DNA of 51,996 bases from Desulforapulum autotrophicum. Lineage in GTDB: Bacteria > Desulfobacterota > Desulfobacteria > Desulfobacterales > Desulfolunaceae. The stretch lies in contig DYJE01000034.1 in assembly GCA_020723285.1 (NCBI GenBank), positions 1-51,996 on the forward strand, written 5' to 3'. The position numbers were made by a program, and so were the translations under genes. This document shows, one piece after another, positions 35,170 to 44,100 of the stretch. Under the pieces are notes generated by a model, which did no database searches, had not been told where the DNA came from, and was given only the letters and a program-made list of their open reading frames with translations. Each line of letters begins with the position of its first letter. Position 1 is the stretch's first letter.

Positions 35170-35777
35170 GGTTTCCCTTTGCTGAGTTGATCAAGAATGC
35201 GTTGGGGCATCGGTTTTTTGGCTTCGATTTCCCGGAGTTTGTCGGTCAGAGGTTTCGACGCGGCCAGAAGGCCGTCGAGGTTTTGCTTGAGGGTGTCTTT
35301 CTTTTCATCCATCAGGGTTTTCCCTGTTTCGGGATTGACCTGGTACGAAACAAAAAAAACCTGGATTTCCTTTTCAAAATCGGCCTGCCCTTTCTGAAGG
35401 GCCTTCATGCTCGTTTCCCAGATCTTGTATTCGGTGTCGGCGATTTTCTGCTGCTCGGGGAATGTCTCCCCGATTTTGGCGATGCGGATCATCTCATTGT
35501 CCGTCATCACCATTTCCTGGTCCAAAAGGGCGTAGCCGCTGTACAGTTCCGGCAGCTGTTTTTCAAGAAACGACAGGGCTTCCGGTGTCAGCGTGCTTTT
35601 GGCGATGGGCGGCGTCCGGGTCATGAGATAGTAGACTCCTCCCGCGCCCAGTCCGGACAGGGTGAGGGAAATCAGGACGACGATGAGCAGGATTTTGAAC
35701 ACCTTTTTTTTCTTTTTCGGCGAAGCCGCATCCGGTGTTCCGCTGTCCTGCTCCATGTTTTTTTTCTTCTTGGCCAT
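35166..35777 (-). CDS. membrane-anchored protein coupled to oleC
   Basis: A 203-residue protein that I do not recognise. The first 27 residues are very basic (KKKK and KKKKK runs). One membrane helix follows (about 28-50, ILLIVVLISLTLSGLGAGGVYYL), then about 150 mostly helical residues, presumably periplasmic. It overlaps oleC by 4 bases, so it is made together with OleC and OleD. OleBCD proteins assemble in large complexes in other bacteria, and a membrane anchor for such a complex is one possible role. That is inference only. Confidence 0.75.
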   Translation of the reverse strand: MAKKKKNMEQDSGTPDAASPKKKKKVFKILLIVVLISLTLSGLGAGGVYYLMTRTPPIAKSTLTPEALSFLEKQLPELYSGYALLDQEMVMTDNEMIRIAKIGETFPEQQKIADTEYKIWETSMKALQKGQADFEKEIQVFFVSYQVNPETGKTLMDEKKDTLKQNLDGLLAASKPLTDKLREIEAKKPMPQRILDQLSKGKP

Positions 35778-35825
35778 GTTTTCTCAATCGTGTTTATCGA
35801 ATCATTGCCAGCCTGTCACAATTCG

Positions 35826-35853
35826 TTTCGCACCCAGGTCCCATCGTGCATGG
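35826..35853. repeat. short direct-repeat copy flanking the GIY-YIG gene (left)
   Basis: TTTCGCACCCAGGT and CCATCGTGCATGG occur next to each other here. The same two blocks occur on the other side of the GIY-YIG gene (36817-36880), where about 36 extra bases separate them. This copy therefore looks like an internally deleted version. Confidence 0.75.
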
Positions 35854-35882
35854 ATAGTGACTGGGAGATAGAATAAAAAACA

Positions 35883-36797
35883 TTAATTGGTACAAACATA
35901 TGAAATAATAGGGGTATTTTCATTGTCTGCTTTTTGAATTTCTTGTGATTCTATTGATTTAAGATCCTTGCCATATTTATCTTTCCATTCAATTAGGCCA
36001 TTTGCGTTTCTTCCCATAACAACAGCGGCTGCTGTAGACGGACTGTTGAATAAATAGTCTTTTATAAATACGAGTTTCCCTTCAATCATTTTTATATAAT
36101 CTTTTTCAATAAGTTCATCTCGTAGAGTGTTAAAACTTTTTGGGAAAGAAGGGACTGTGTCTATTGAGATTTCTGAGTTCTTAAATACAACAAAACCATC
36201 TGAGACACGTTTCCCAATAGCGTTAGCACCACGGGCTCCTTTAATAAAAAGATCTTCAGAAACGGTATTCGCCGCATCTTCTTTGACAAAGGGCTCGAAT
36301 ACTTTGAACCCCATCGTGTTTATTAATATTTTTATATATTCGATAAATTCTTCCATCTCAGCTTGATCAGGTTCAGATATTGATGATTTTGTGGGTTTGT
36401 TATCGTTTTTTAGTTCATATCTACAAGCTGAGCTGGCTATTTCAAATAGTCTTGCTTCAAGATATTTAATGTGGGCTTTATTTAAATTCTCATCTTTACT
36501 TATAAATACAACGGATTCATTCCAGAATTCTTTTTTTAAATGTTCGCCCAATCGCTTATAAGCATTCTCAGCTTCACCAATATATACTTTTGGCTTTGAA
36601 GTTGAGGTGTCAGGCTTACCAAAAAGAAGATAAACTGATGTCGATTTTAATTCATTTCTATCCGAACAATCTTTAACTTTTCCACGCGGAATTCGATAAG
36701 CTTTTCCAGTCCAATTTGAAAGTTCGCAAATTATTCGGCCATCAGGATCAGAGTCCAATAGAAATAATTTTATTGTTTTACCAAATTTTTGAAACAT
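35883..36797 (-). CDS. GIY-YIG nuclease-domain protein with DUF4357 C-terminus
   Basis: A 304-residue protein. The GIY-YIG-like core is visible as SVYLLFGK ... KVYIGEAENAYKRLGEHL (about residues 54-90), followed by the helix with LEARLFEIA. The C-terminal DUF4357 block reads STAAAVVMGRNANGLIEWKD. GIY-YIG domains cut DNA in homing, repair and restriction enzymes; the DUF4357 members are uncharacterised or restriction-linked. The gene is clearly lower in GC than the ole genes around it, stands alone and is bounded by direct repeats. It has probably been inserted between oleB and the oleC operon. Confidence 0.88.
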   Translation of the reverse strand: MFQKFGKTIKLFLLDSDPDGRIICELSNWTGKAYRIPRGKVKDCSDRNELKSTSVYLLFGKPDTSTSKPKVYIGEAENAYKRLGEHLKKEFWNESVVFISKDENLNKAHIKYLEARLFEIASSACRYELKNDNKPTKSSISEPDQAEMEEFIEYIKILINTMGFKVFEPFVKEDAANTVSEDLFIKGARGANAIGKRVSDGFVVFKNSEISIDTVPSFPKSFNTLRDELIEKDYIKMIEGKLVFIKDYLFNSPSTAAAVVMGRNANGLIEWKDKYGKDLKSIESQEIQKADNENTPIISYVCTN

Positions 36798-36816
36798 ACC
36801 CTGTCCTGATGGTTTT

Positions 36817-36880
36817 TTTCGCTCCCAGGTTCCAGTCTGGGAGTGTTGTTCCTGGAGGCATCAGCCTCCATCGTGCATGG
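36817..36880. repeat. direct-repeat copy flanking the GIY-YIG gene (right, long form)
   Basis: TTTCGCTCCCAGGT, then a hairpin CTCCCAGGTTCCAGTCTGGGAG and another short stem, then CCATCGTGCATGG. It shares both end blocks with 35826-35853. The rest of 36881-37066 contains no gene I can support. Confidence 0.75.
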
Positions 36881-37066
36881 CCGGAACCATGCGGATAAGC
36901 GTTCCAAAGCCAGCGCCCGTAAACGAGAAATCAGACACATAGCCCGATCTTTTGGACATATATTCCGGCCTTGCGCCATCATGTCAGGCGCGAACCCGGC
37001 CGTCAGAGTTCAGCATGGAATGAAAGTAACTCTTTTAAGCGACGGTGATCCTGCCACCCATTCACC

Positions 37067-37099
37067 ATTCGATGTTGTGTGTTCGATGTTCGATGTTCA
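37067..37099. repeat. AACATCG-type interspersed repeat, copy 4
   Basis: CATTCGATGTT, then GTTCGATGTTCGATGTTCA: imperfect 7-bp units of the same family as at 53-83 and 32230-32402. It lies between the GIY-YIG insertion and oleB. Confidence 0.75.
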
Positions 37100-37131
37100 T
37101 AAATTCATTCACACACCGCTGCCGTCGCATC

Positions 37132-38028
37132 CTACAACGGATTCTCCCTCAAAAACCCCCGTATCGCCTCACACACCTTATCCGGTTCGTCTTCCAGAAG
37201 ATAATGCCCCGCTTCAGTGAAAAGCCGGGCAGGGGCGTTGGGGAAGCGCCGCCGCCATTCGTTGTAGTATTCCATGGTGAACACGAAGTCGTGCTTTCCC
37301 CAGAGAATGGTCATGGGAATGGCCGACAGGTCGCTCAAGTGGTCGTCGGTCTTTTTCACCATGTCGTAGCTGGGGTCTTGGGGTTTGAGGGGAATGTCCT
37401 GCACAAAGCGGTACGTGGCCATGCGGTTGTTCCAGGTGTTGTACGGGGCGGTGAGGCCTTTTTTCACGTCGCCCGGAAGGGGCTTCTTCGGGGCCATGTA
37501 AAGGGCCGCAAAGGAAAAGAGGTTGAACCCTAAGGTGCCGATCTTTGCAAACGGCGTGATGTAGCGCATGATCCAGAGCCGCAAGGGAATGCCCTTGCCC
37601 GGCGGGAAAAAACCCGAGGTATTGGTGATGACGATGCGGCCGATGCGGTCCGGGTGTTTCAGGGCGTAGCAGAGACCGATCATGCCGCCCCAGTCATGGA
37701 CGATGAGGGTGATTTTCCTGTCCAGATCGAGACGGTCAAGGAGGGCTTCCAGGTCTTCCACCCGGCTTTTCAACCGGTAATCGTAACGGGTTTCATCGGG
37801 CTTGTCCGACAGGCCGCAGCCCAGGTGGTCCACGGCGATGGTCCGGTATTCCTTTGAAAGCTCTTTGACAAGATGGCGGTAATAAAAAGACCAGGTGGGA
37901 TTTCCATGGACCATCACCAGGGGGTCTCCCTTGCCTTCGTCAATGTAATGGTATTTGAAACCACGGAGGGTGGCGAAACGGGATTCAAAAGGGTAGAGAT
38001 GTCTGAACGCCGAAGTGTCGAGGGTCAT
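37132..38028 (-). CDS. oleB: OleB-type alpha/beta hydrolase (beta-lactone decarboxylase)
   Basis: A 298-residue protein of the haloalkane dehalogenase branch. OleB removes CO2 from the beta-lactone made by OleC, giving the alkene. The oxyanion motif HGNPTWSF, nucleophile elbow VHDWGGMIG (Asp) and His loop AGHYLLEDEPD are intact. The ATG at 38028 was chosen; it has AGGA upstream and fits family ends, whereas a longer frame to 38097 adds unrelated residues. It is separated from oleA by a terminator and from oleC by the GIY-YIG insertion. Dehalogenase activity is possible but the ole context favours OleB. Confidence 0.9.
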   Translation of the reverse strand: MTLDTSAFRHLYPFESRFATLRGFKYHYIDEGKGDPLVMVHGNPTWSFYYRHLVKELSKEYRTIAVDHLGCGLSDKPDETRYDYRLKSRVEDLEALLDRLDLDRKITLIVHDWGGMIGLCYALKHPDRIGRIVITNTSGFFPPGKGIPLRLWIMRYITPFAKIGTLGFNLFSFAALYMAPKKPLPGDVKKGLTAPYNTWNNRMATYRFVQDIPLKPQDPSYDMVKKTDDHLSDLSAIPMTILWGKHDFVFTMEYYNEWRRRFPNAPARLFTEAGHYLLEDEPDKVCEAIRGFLRENPL

Positions 38029-38100
38029 GGTCTGTTGATTTCCTATGGATTGAATGTGAACGTGTTTTTTTATAACCGACGCAGCCGTGATACGCAATGA

Positions 38101-38160
38101 CTAAAAAAGCTGTTTTCCTTCAAGCCGGATTCGTCCATGACATCCGGCTTCGGAGGAAAA
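38101..38160 (-). terminator. terminator after oleA
   Basis: On the minus strand an outer stem (TTTTCC with GGAAAA) and a perfect 9-bp inner stem (AAGCCGGAT with ATCCGGCTT) are followed a few bases later by a T6 run. It should end most transcription of the pfaC-like/oleA unit, so oleB probably has its own promoter or is reached by readthrough. Confidence 0.75.
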
Positions 38161-38173
38161 CACGGCCTGTTTA

Positions 38174-39217
38174 TCACCATTCCACGGCCAGCATCATGCA
38201 GTTCAGGCCGCTGCCGATTCCAAGGAACGCCACCAGATCATTTTTCTGGAGGAATTCCCGCTCCGAGGCAATGGCGGCGGTGAGCGGAAGGGACACGGTC
38301 CCGATGTTGCCGAGATAGGGGTAGGTGGCGTAATCTTTATCCTTGGATATGCCCAGGCTTTCCAGGATCAGCTTCTGGTGGGCCGATCCCACCTGATGGC
38401 AGATCACTTTGTCCGGCTGGCCTTCGCCGATGCCCATGTCCACTTTGAAGGCTTCGTAGGTTTCCTTGCCCAGCACGGTGCCGTGGGTGAGGACGCCCAC
38501 GGAATCGGTTTCCATGAACACTTCACCGCCCCGGCCCATGAGTCCGGCATCAGGACCCCAGACGCAGAGCTTGTGGTGCTTCACGGCGTTTCGAAGAACG
38601 CCGCCCTTGAGGCGGTGGCCCTTGTCCGAGAGTTCGGCGGAGGTCATGAGCACGGCCACGGCCCCGGAGCCTCCGGTCATGGTGGCGATGGTTTTCTTGA
38701 ACATCTCCATGTCCGGGGATTCGGTCAAGCGCTCGATGGTGGCGTCCACGATCTGGCGTGACGATTCCGACGACACCACGATACCCGCCTTGATCTGACC
38801 GAGTTCGATGGCGTTGGCCACCTGGATCATGCCCGTGAGGACTCCCAGGCATGCGTTGGACACGTCGAAAACCATGGCCTCGTTGGACACGCCGATGCAG
38901 TCGGCCACGGAACAGGCCGTGGCCGGTTCGATGTTGTCCCGGCACACGCCGCCGTAAATCAGCATGCCGATGTCCGAGGCGGAAAGCCCGGATTTGGCGA
39001 GGGCCCGTTTCGCGGCAATGGACGCCCCTTCGTGCATGGAATGGCGGGTGGGCCAGTAGCGCCGTTCGTAAATGCCGGTCAGGGCTTCGAGCTGGCCGGG
39101 GTTGATGCGCATTTTTTTGTATACAGGTTCGAGCCGTTTTTCAAGCTCCTTGGAACTGACCACGATGGGCGCCAGTTCATATCCGAAAGAATCGATGTAA
39201 ACCTTCGAGTATTTCAT
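38174..39217 (-). CDS. oleA: OleA-type acyl-CoA/ACP condensing enzyme (thiolase fold)
   Basis: A 347-residue FabH-like enzyme. OleA joins two fatty acyl chains head-to-head by Claisen condensation to give a 2-alkyl-3-oxo acid. The catalytic Cys is in SNACLGVLTG, His in CHQVGSAH and Asn in YLGNIGTVS. The Glu in DNIEPATAC sits where OleA has its proton-abstracting Glu, separating it from plain FabH. It starts 6 bases after the pfaC-like stop, with a GGGGGA ribosome site inside the end of that gene, so the two are tightly linked. A terminator follows. Confidence 0.92.
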   Translation of the reverse strand: MKYSKVYIDSFGYELAPIVVSSKELEKRLEPVYKKMRINPGQLEALTGIYERRYWPTRHSMHEGASIAAKRALAKSGLSASDIGMLIYGGVCRDNIEPATACSVADCIGVSNEAMVFDVSNACLGVLTGMIQVANAIELGQIKAGIVVSSESSRQIVDATIERLTESPDMEMFKKTIATMTGGSGAVAVLMTSAELSDKGHRLKGGVLRNAVKHHKLCVWGPDAGLMGRGGEVFMETDSVGVLTHGTVLGKETYEAFKVDMGIGEGQPDKVICHQVGSAHQKLILESLGISKDKDYATYPYLGNIGTVSLPLTAAIASEREFLQKNDLVAFLGIGSGLNCMMLAVEW

Positions 39218-39223
39218 GGTTCG

Positions 39224-42200
39224 TTATTTCCCCCAATAACGTTCAATGTCCGCCTGTGTGACGCCGGACAGTTTCATGGACATGTCCCTGAACATGACGA
39301 TGTGCTGGTCGTGGGCGTGCATGTGCGCGTCCGCGATAACGTAAGGTTCAGGCATGTATCCGATTTCTTTTATATCCACCACGTAGAACACGTGGGTTGT
39401 TTCCACAGTGACAGGTCCCCGGCACTTGAGGACGCTGTCGATTTCCGGCACGGGCTCGCAGCATACATCCGGCTGGTCCGTGACCCAGCCCATGCGGTAC
39501 ACGAGAATCCTCAGCGTGTGCATGCAGCATTCGTACATCAGGGTTCCAGGCATGACCTTGTCATCCACGAAGTGGCAGGTCAGGAACCAGTCGTCGGGAT
39601 GGATGTCGGCCTGGGCCCTGATGGAGCCTAAGCCGTAACGTCCGCCTGCGGGATCGATTTCAAGAACGCGGTCCACCAGTTTCATGCGGCCGCCGGGAAT
39701 CACCAGGGACGGAGACAGGGTCTTGCCGGTGAACGGTCCGCCGAAGGCGGAGCCCAGGTCCCCGCGTCTCAGGGCGTTCACCTGGTCGTCCGACAGGCTG
39801 TATGTTTCGCCGCTTCCGAAAAACGGGACCAGATCTTTCCAGGACGGCGTGAGGGTGCCGGGGATTTTCGCTGTTTCCTCGGCGGTGAGAATGATGCCGC
39901 CGGAGTCCTTCACTTCCTTATCCGTGAAAAAACCGGCGCATCCTTTCCTCATGCTGATGATGTGGCGGTCGCCGATGAATCCGTTGAAGTGGAAAAAGAA
40001 CAGGTAGGTTTCACCCTGGTTGATGAACCGGTCGATTTCGATTTCATAGCGGATGACGTCGCCGGGTTTGGGAAGCCCGCCGTGGAATTTGGCCACGGCG
40101 TCTAAAAGGCGGTAGCTTCGTTTGCCTTTGACCGCCAGGTCGATGCCCAGATAGGAGCAGAGGAACAGGTCGGCCTGACCGGCTTCGATGGAAATGCATA
40201 CCGGGCAGCGGTTGCCGTCAAGATACCAGGCTCCGGGAAACACGTCGTGCTCGGTGACCACCTTGCCGGATTTCAGCGAGCCTTTTTCACCGGTGACGGA
40301 CATGATCCGGTCCACCAGCATCAGTGGTTCATCGGGAAGCCGGACCCGGACTTTGTACGTGTCCACGATATCGAACATCGGGCCCAGCATCTTGCCGATG
40401 GAGCCGATGGCGAACTCCATGCACATGTCGCGATCAAAGGCGGGTTTTGGGCCTGTGACGCGTGGCGGAAGAATTGTGGCGGACGGCATTGCAACAGGAA
40501 CGGCCGCGATTTCGGGAATCGAACGGACCGGCTGGTGTTCCACGGCGGGGACGCTTGAAAGCATCGCTGACAGTGAGGCCGGGTCAACCGATCCTTCGGT
40601 CTGAAGCACCAGGTCGGCCTTCATGCTCAGGGTGGCCGCAAAGGTTTTCGCCATGGCCGCCGAAAAATCGAGAAACGCGGTGTGGGCCTCGGCGGTCCGG
40701 GTGTTGGTCAGGGCATAGTTTCGGATGACCCGGTTCATCAGCTTCGTGAGTTCGGAGGAGTCGGGTGTGACAGCTTCGGGTGCGGGGATAAAACGGATTT
40801 CCGGGAAATCTGCCGGGATAGCCGGTGCTTCAAGGATCTTGCCGCCCACCGTGACGCGGATGGCTTTTCCGGGTGAGAAAACCGAAGGCTCGATCCGGGG
40901 TTCCAGAGAACGGAGGGCGTGGTTTTCTCGGTTTCCGAAAGATTCCAGCAGCACATGGCATGCGTTGCCGTCGTCTGTGACCGAGGAAACCAGCGCGCGG
41001 TGTTTGTTCTCAGCGGAAGATGCGAGGCAGCCGGATGCCGCATCGGGCCGGACACCCTGGTAAACGCCGACACAGGCGGTGATGAACGAGGCAAGGCCCT
41101 GGACAGATCCGCTGTACCCGGTGAGCCGGGATGTGGTGTGGATCTTCATGGCCGTGTTGGCGGTTTTGTTTTGCAGGCGTTCGGTGAAATACCGGTCTAT
41201 GGCCGAGCGTTCGAGGTGTTCGATGGCGGGGGAATCACCGCAAAGTTCGATGAGACCCACCGAGTCCGGGCTGATGCCGGCTTCGTCGAACGCCTGCCCA
41301 AGGGACCGGACGCAGGCGTTTTCCGAAGGAAAGGGGTCGGTGATGCCGCCTTCGCACGCTTTGCCCATGCCGTTGATCACGGCGTAGATCCGGTCGTTGT
41401 CCGCCATGGCCTTGTCCAGCCGTTTCAAAACAACGGCCACGGAACCTTCGCACACTGACGGCGTATGGCCTTTCACACGTTCCGCAACCACCTGGGCCCG
41501 GATTTCGCCGGGAAGATCCACCGCACCCACGAGGTAAAGATCGGTTTCATTGTTTTCGATGGAACGGACGCCGATTTCAAGGGCTTTGAGCCCCGACGCT
41601 TCTTCGGAGGACACGATGAAGCAAGGGCCGCCCAGCCGGAATTCCTTGGCCACGCGGCTCGCGATGATGCCGCCCAGAGCCCCGGTGGTCCGGGCGGCGG
41701 TGAGGGGGGGATGCACGGCGTCCTTTAACGATTCCAGCCACTTGAGTTTCCGGTGTTCATCGAGGTTCAGGTGGAAATCCCGGTTCCATTGGTCGGTCTG
41801 GCGTTCGAGGTTCCAGCGCAGGTGAAAGTTGGCGGCTTCGTAATCAAAGGCCATGCCGATGGCGGCACCCATGCGCGGCCGATCTTCCCGTCTGGGGATT
41901 CCGGCGTCGTCCAGAGCCTGGGCTGCGGCTTTCAGCATCAGAAGGTGCTGGGGGAGAATGTCCGGGATCTCGTTGGGCGGGATATGGAACTCGCCCATGA
42001 ACACGTCGAATTCCTCGATGTAACTGCCCTGGGCCGGGACATGGCCGTGTGTGGCAAGGGCCGCCGCGTGTTCCGCGCCCCTGAAACGCCGGGATGACGG
42101 GACTGTTTGAACCATGGGCGAACCGTCGAACAGCAGGTCCTGGTAATCCTTGGTGGTCTTCACCGGGCCGAGAAGCGTTCCAAGACCCACCACCGCCACC

Positions 42201-43606
42201 TGAACGCGGGGAGCTGTTTTAATGGCCGCAGGAACGACATAGGTTTTCGAGTAGTCCGGCTCTAAATCCTCCACAAGGACATGGGCGTTGATGCCGCCGA
42301 AACCGAAAGCGCTCAAAGCCGCACGCCGGGGGTTGTTTTTTCGCCGCGTCCATTCCGTGGCCTTTGTCTCGATGCGGAAGGGGCCGTTTTCAAGGGGGCT
42401 TCCCTTGGACGGCGCGTTGAAGTTGATGGATGGCGGAAGTGTTTTATGGTGAAGGGCGAGAAGTGTTTTGATGGCCCCGGCAATGCCCGCCCCGGTGAGA
42501 AGGTGACCCACCATGGATTTCACGCTGCCGATGGCGCACTGTCCCTGTGTCCAGTTGCTGTCGCCCCAGACGGTTTTGAGGCTTTTGAGTTCGATGGCGT
42601 CGCCCACCGGTGTTCCGGTGCCGTGGCACTCGATGTGGTCCACATCGTAAGGGGCCCAGCCCGTTGCGGCGTAGGCCAGTTTCATGGCCCGGACCTGTCC
42701 TTCGGTGTCCGGGGCCAGGAGGTTGCCTCCGATGTCGTTGCTGAGGCCCGAGCCGTGGATCAGTGCGTAGATGCGGTCATTGTCTTTGAGGGCGTCGTCA
42801 AGGCGCTTGAGGGCGATGAATCCCGCGCCTTCGCCCACCACCAGGCCGTCGGCCGATGCGTCGAACGGCGCGCAGACGCCTGTGGGCGAAAGGGCCTTGA
42901 GCTGGGTGAATCCGGCCTGGGTGAACAGGGATTCGGGCCTTGATACACCTCCGGCCAGCATGAGGTCCGCCCTGCGGCTTGACAGTTCGTCACAGGCCAG
43001 TTTGATGGAATAAAGGGAAGACGAGCAGGCGGCGTCCAGAGTGTAGGTTCCGCCCCCAAGGCCCAGGGATCTGGCCACGATGGCGGCGGGCAGGGACGTC
43101 ACGCGTCCGGCCAGGCATTCTTTTTTTGAAAGGGGCGGACGGTTCTGATGCATGGCTTCACCAAAAAGGGAAGCCTCAAACGTCCGTCCGAGGATTTCAC
43201 GGGTGAGGTGTGAGGACCCGTCGGTGGGAAGGGCGATGGCGGCGAGAATCACGCCCGTCCGTTTCCTCGTTTCTGCAGGGACGTGGCAGTCAAGGAGGGC
43301 TTCACGTCCGGCGGTAAGGACGAGATGGTACATGGGATCGAGGCAAAGGGCCAGGTCCTTGTCGATATCAAGGCCCGAAGGGTCGAATTGAAAGTCCGGA
43401 ATCAACCCGGCCCGGCGGGAAAGGGTTCTGTCCGGTTCCACGGTTTGACTCACGGTTTTCCGGGGATCCGTGGCCCAGCGCCCTTCGGGAACATCCACAA
43501 TGGCGCTTCGGCCCGAGCGGATGTTGGTCCAGAAATCGGCAACGCTCGATGCACCGGGAAAAATCCCCGCCATACCGACCACGGCTATGGGTGTTTTTTT
43601 TGTCAT
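39224..43606 (-). CDS. pfaC: PfaC-like polyunsaturated fatty acid/polyketide synthase subunit (KS-CLF-DH-DH)
   Basis: A 1460-residue multidomain protein with the order found in PfaC. KS (residues 1-450) has a complete triad: Cys194 (DAACSSSL), His328 (ECHGTGTP), His368 (MVGHLL). The second KS-like domain (about 465-895) is a chain-length factor; its nucleophile position is Glu669 (SSEEASG). After a linker come two FabA-like hotdog dehydratases (about 1060-1235 with His1120 in EHDVFPG, and 1285-1450 with His1345 in CHF..DKVMPG). No acyl-carrier motif (GxDS) or acyltransferase is visible. PfaA, PfaB and PfaD are not in the window, so carriers and enoyl reductase must come from elsewhere. Its pairing with oleA suggests a supply of unsaturated chains for hydrocarbon synthesis. 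Confidence 0.92.
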   Translation of the reverse strand: MTKKTPIAVVGMAGIFPGASSVADFWTNIRSGRSAIVDVPEGRWATDPRKTVSQTVEPDRTLSRRAGLIPDFQFDPSGLDIDKDLALCLDPMYHLVLTAGREALLDCHVPAETRKRTGVILAAIALPTDGSSHLTREILGRTFEASLFGEAMHQNRPPLSKKECLAGRVTSLPAAIVARSLGLGGGTYTLDAACSSSLYSIKLACDELSSRRADLMLAGGVSRPESLFTQAGFTQLKALSPTGVCAPFDASADGLVVGEGAGFIALKRLDDALKDNDRIYALIHGSGLSNDIGGNLLAPDTEGQVRAMKLAYAATGWAPYDVDHIECHGTGTPVGDAIELKSLKTVWGDSNWTQGQCAIGSVKSMVGHLLTGAGIAGAIKTLLALHHKTLPPSINFNAPSKGSPLENGPFRIETKATEWTRRKNNPRRAALSAFGFGGINAHVLVEDLEPDYSKTYVVPAAIKTAPRVQVAVVGLGTLLGPVKTTKDYQDLLFDGSPMVQTVPSSRRFRGAEHAAALATHGHVPAQGSYIEEFDVFMGEFHIPPNEIPDILPQHLLMLKAAAQALDDAGIPRREDRPRMGAAIGMAFDYEAANFHLRWNLERQTDQWNRDFHLNLDEHRKLKWLESLKDAVHPPLTAARTTGALGGIIASRVAKEFRLGGPCFIVSSEEASGLKALEIGVRSIENNETDLYLVGAVDLPGEIRAQVVAERVKGHTPSVCEGSVAVVLKRLDKAMADNDRIYAVINGMGKACEGGITDPFPSENACVRSLGQAFDEAGISPDSVGLIELCGDSPAIEHLERSAIDRYFTERLQNKTANTAMKIHTTSRLTGYSGSVQGLASFITACVGVYQGVRPDAASGCLASSAENKHRALVSSVTDDGNACHVLLESFGNRENHALRSLEPRIEPSVFSPGKAIRVTVGGKILEAPAIPADFPEIRFIPAPEAVTPDSSELTKLMNRVIRNYALTNTRTAEAHTAFLDFSAAMAKTFAATLSMKADLVLQTEGSVDPASLSAMLSSVPAVEHQPVRSIPEIAAVPVAMPSATILPPRVTGPKPAFDRDMCMEFAIGSIGKMLGPMFDIVDTYKVRVRLPDEPLMLVDRIMSVTGEKGSLKSGKVVTEHDVFPGAWYLDGNRCPVCISIEAGQADLFLCSYLGIDLAVKGKRSYRLLDAVAKFHGGLPKPGDVIRYEIEIDRFINQGETYLFFFHFNGFIGDRHIISMRKGCAGFFTDKEVKDSGGIILTAEETAKIPGTLTPSWKDLVPFFGSGETYSLSDDQVNALRRGDLGSAFGGPFTGKTLSPSLVIPGGRMKLVDRVLEIDPAGGRYGLGSIRAQADIHPDDWFLTCHFVDDKVMPGTLMYECCMHTLRILVYRMGWVTDQPDVCCEPVPEIDSVLKCRGPVTVETTHVFYVVDIKEIGYMPEPYVIADAHMHAHDQHIVMFRDMSMKLSGVTQADIERYWGK

Positions 43607-43883
43607 CTCGTCATGTCTTCTCAGGAAGTTTTTGGTAACGCTGACATACTAAATGGGGCATGGTGTTTAGGCAAGAAAACAAGCGTCATGGTTGTGTAAT
43701 ACTTTTGTAAACCGGGGTTCCGGCCGTCGGGCAGACGTGCTTCCATGGAAATTCCGAGGCGGTCGGAAGTGAAAGGGGGAATAGCTAGTTTTCATACATC
43801 CGTCTATTTTTACGTTGAATTTTATGAAAATATGTGCGTTATTCAATGCTTGTTTTTTTCATGAGGTTTACACCCTTTCGTAG

Positions 43884-44059
43884 GTCGGGTTCTTCAAACC
43901 CGACAAATGGCCCGATTCTTAGAAGAATCGGGCGGCCAACGTGATCGGGCGGCCAACGTGCAGCGGTGCTCATGTTATGGCAGAGATTCTGTGTCGAGCG
44001 GGCGTGTGCCGCATGATAAGGATGGGATCATGGGTCGGCTTTCGTGCCTCAAGCCGACC
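43884..44059. repeat. cluster of perfect hairpins and a 17-bp tandem repeat
   Basis: GTCGGGTT/AACCCGAC (43884-43904) and CCCGATTCTT/AAGAATCGGG (43911-43932) are perfect stems. ATCGGGCGGCCAACGTG occurs twice in tandem (43927-43960). A third stem GGTCGGCTT/AAGCCGACC lies at 44033-44059. They fill the divergent region between the pfaC-like gene and the lipoprotein hydrolase. A related stem is at 48682-48704. Together they look like a dispersed palindrome family rather than terminators. Confidence 0.7.
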
Positions 44060-44100
44060 TACGCGAGGTTTTCGATTATTATCATTATTGGAGGTTTGTG

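Noticed and set aside
40919-41458. plus-strand frames within the pfaC-like gene, also 42281-42943
   Set aside because: Antisense shadows of a strongly supported 1460-residue gene; no motifs.
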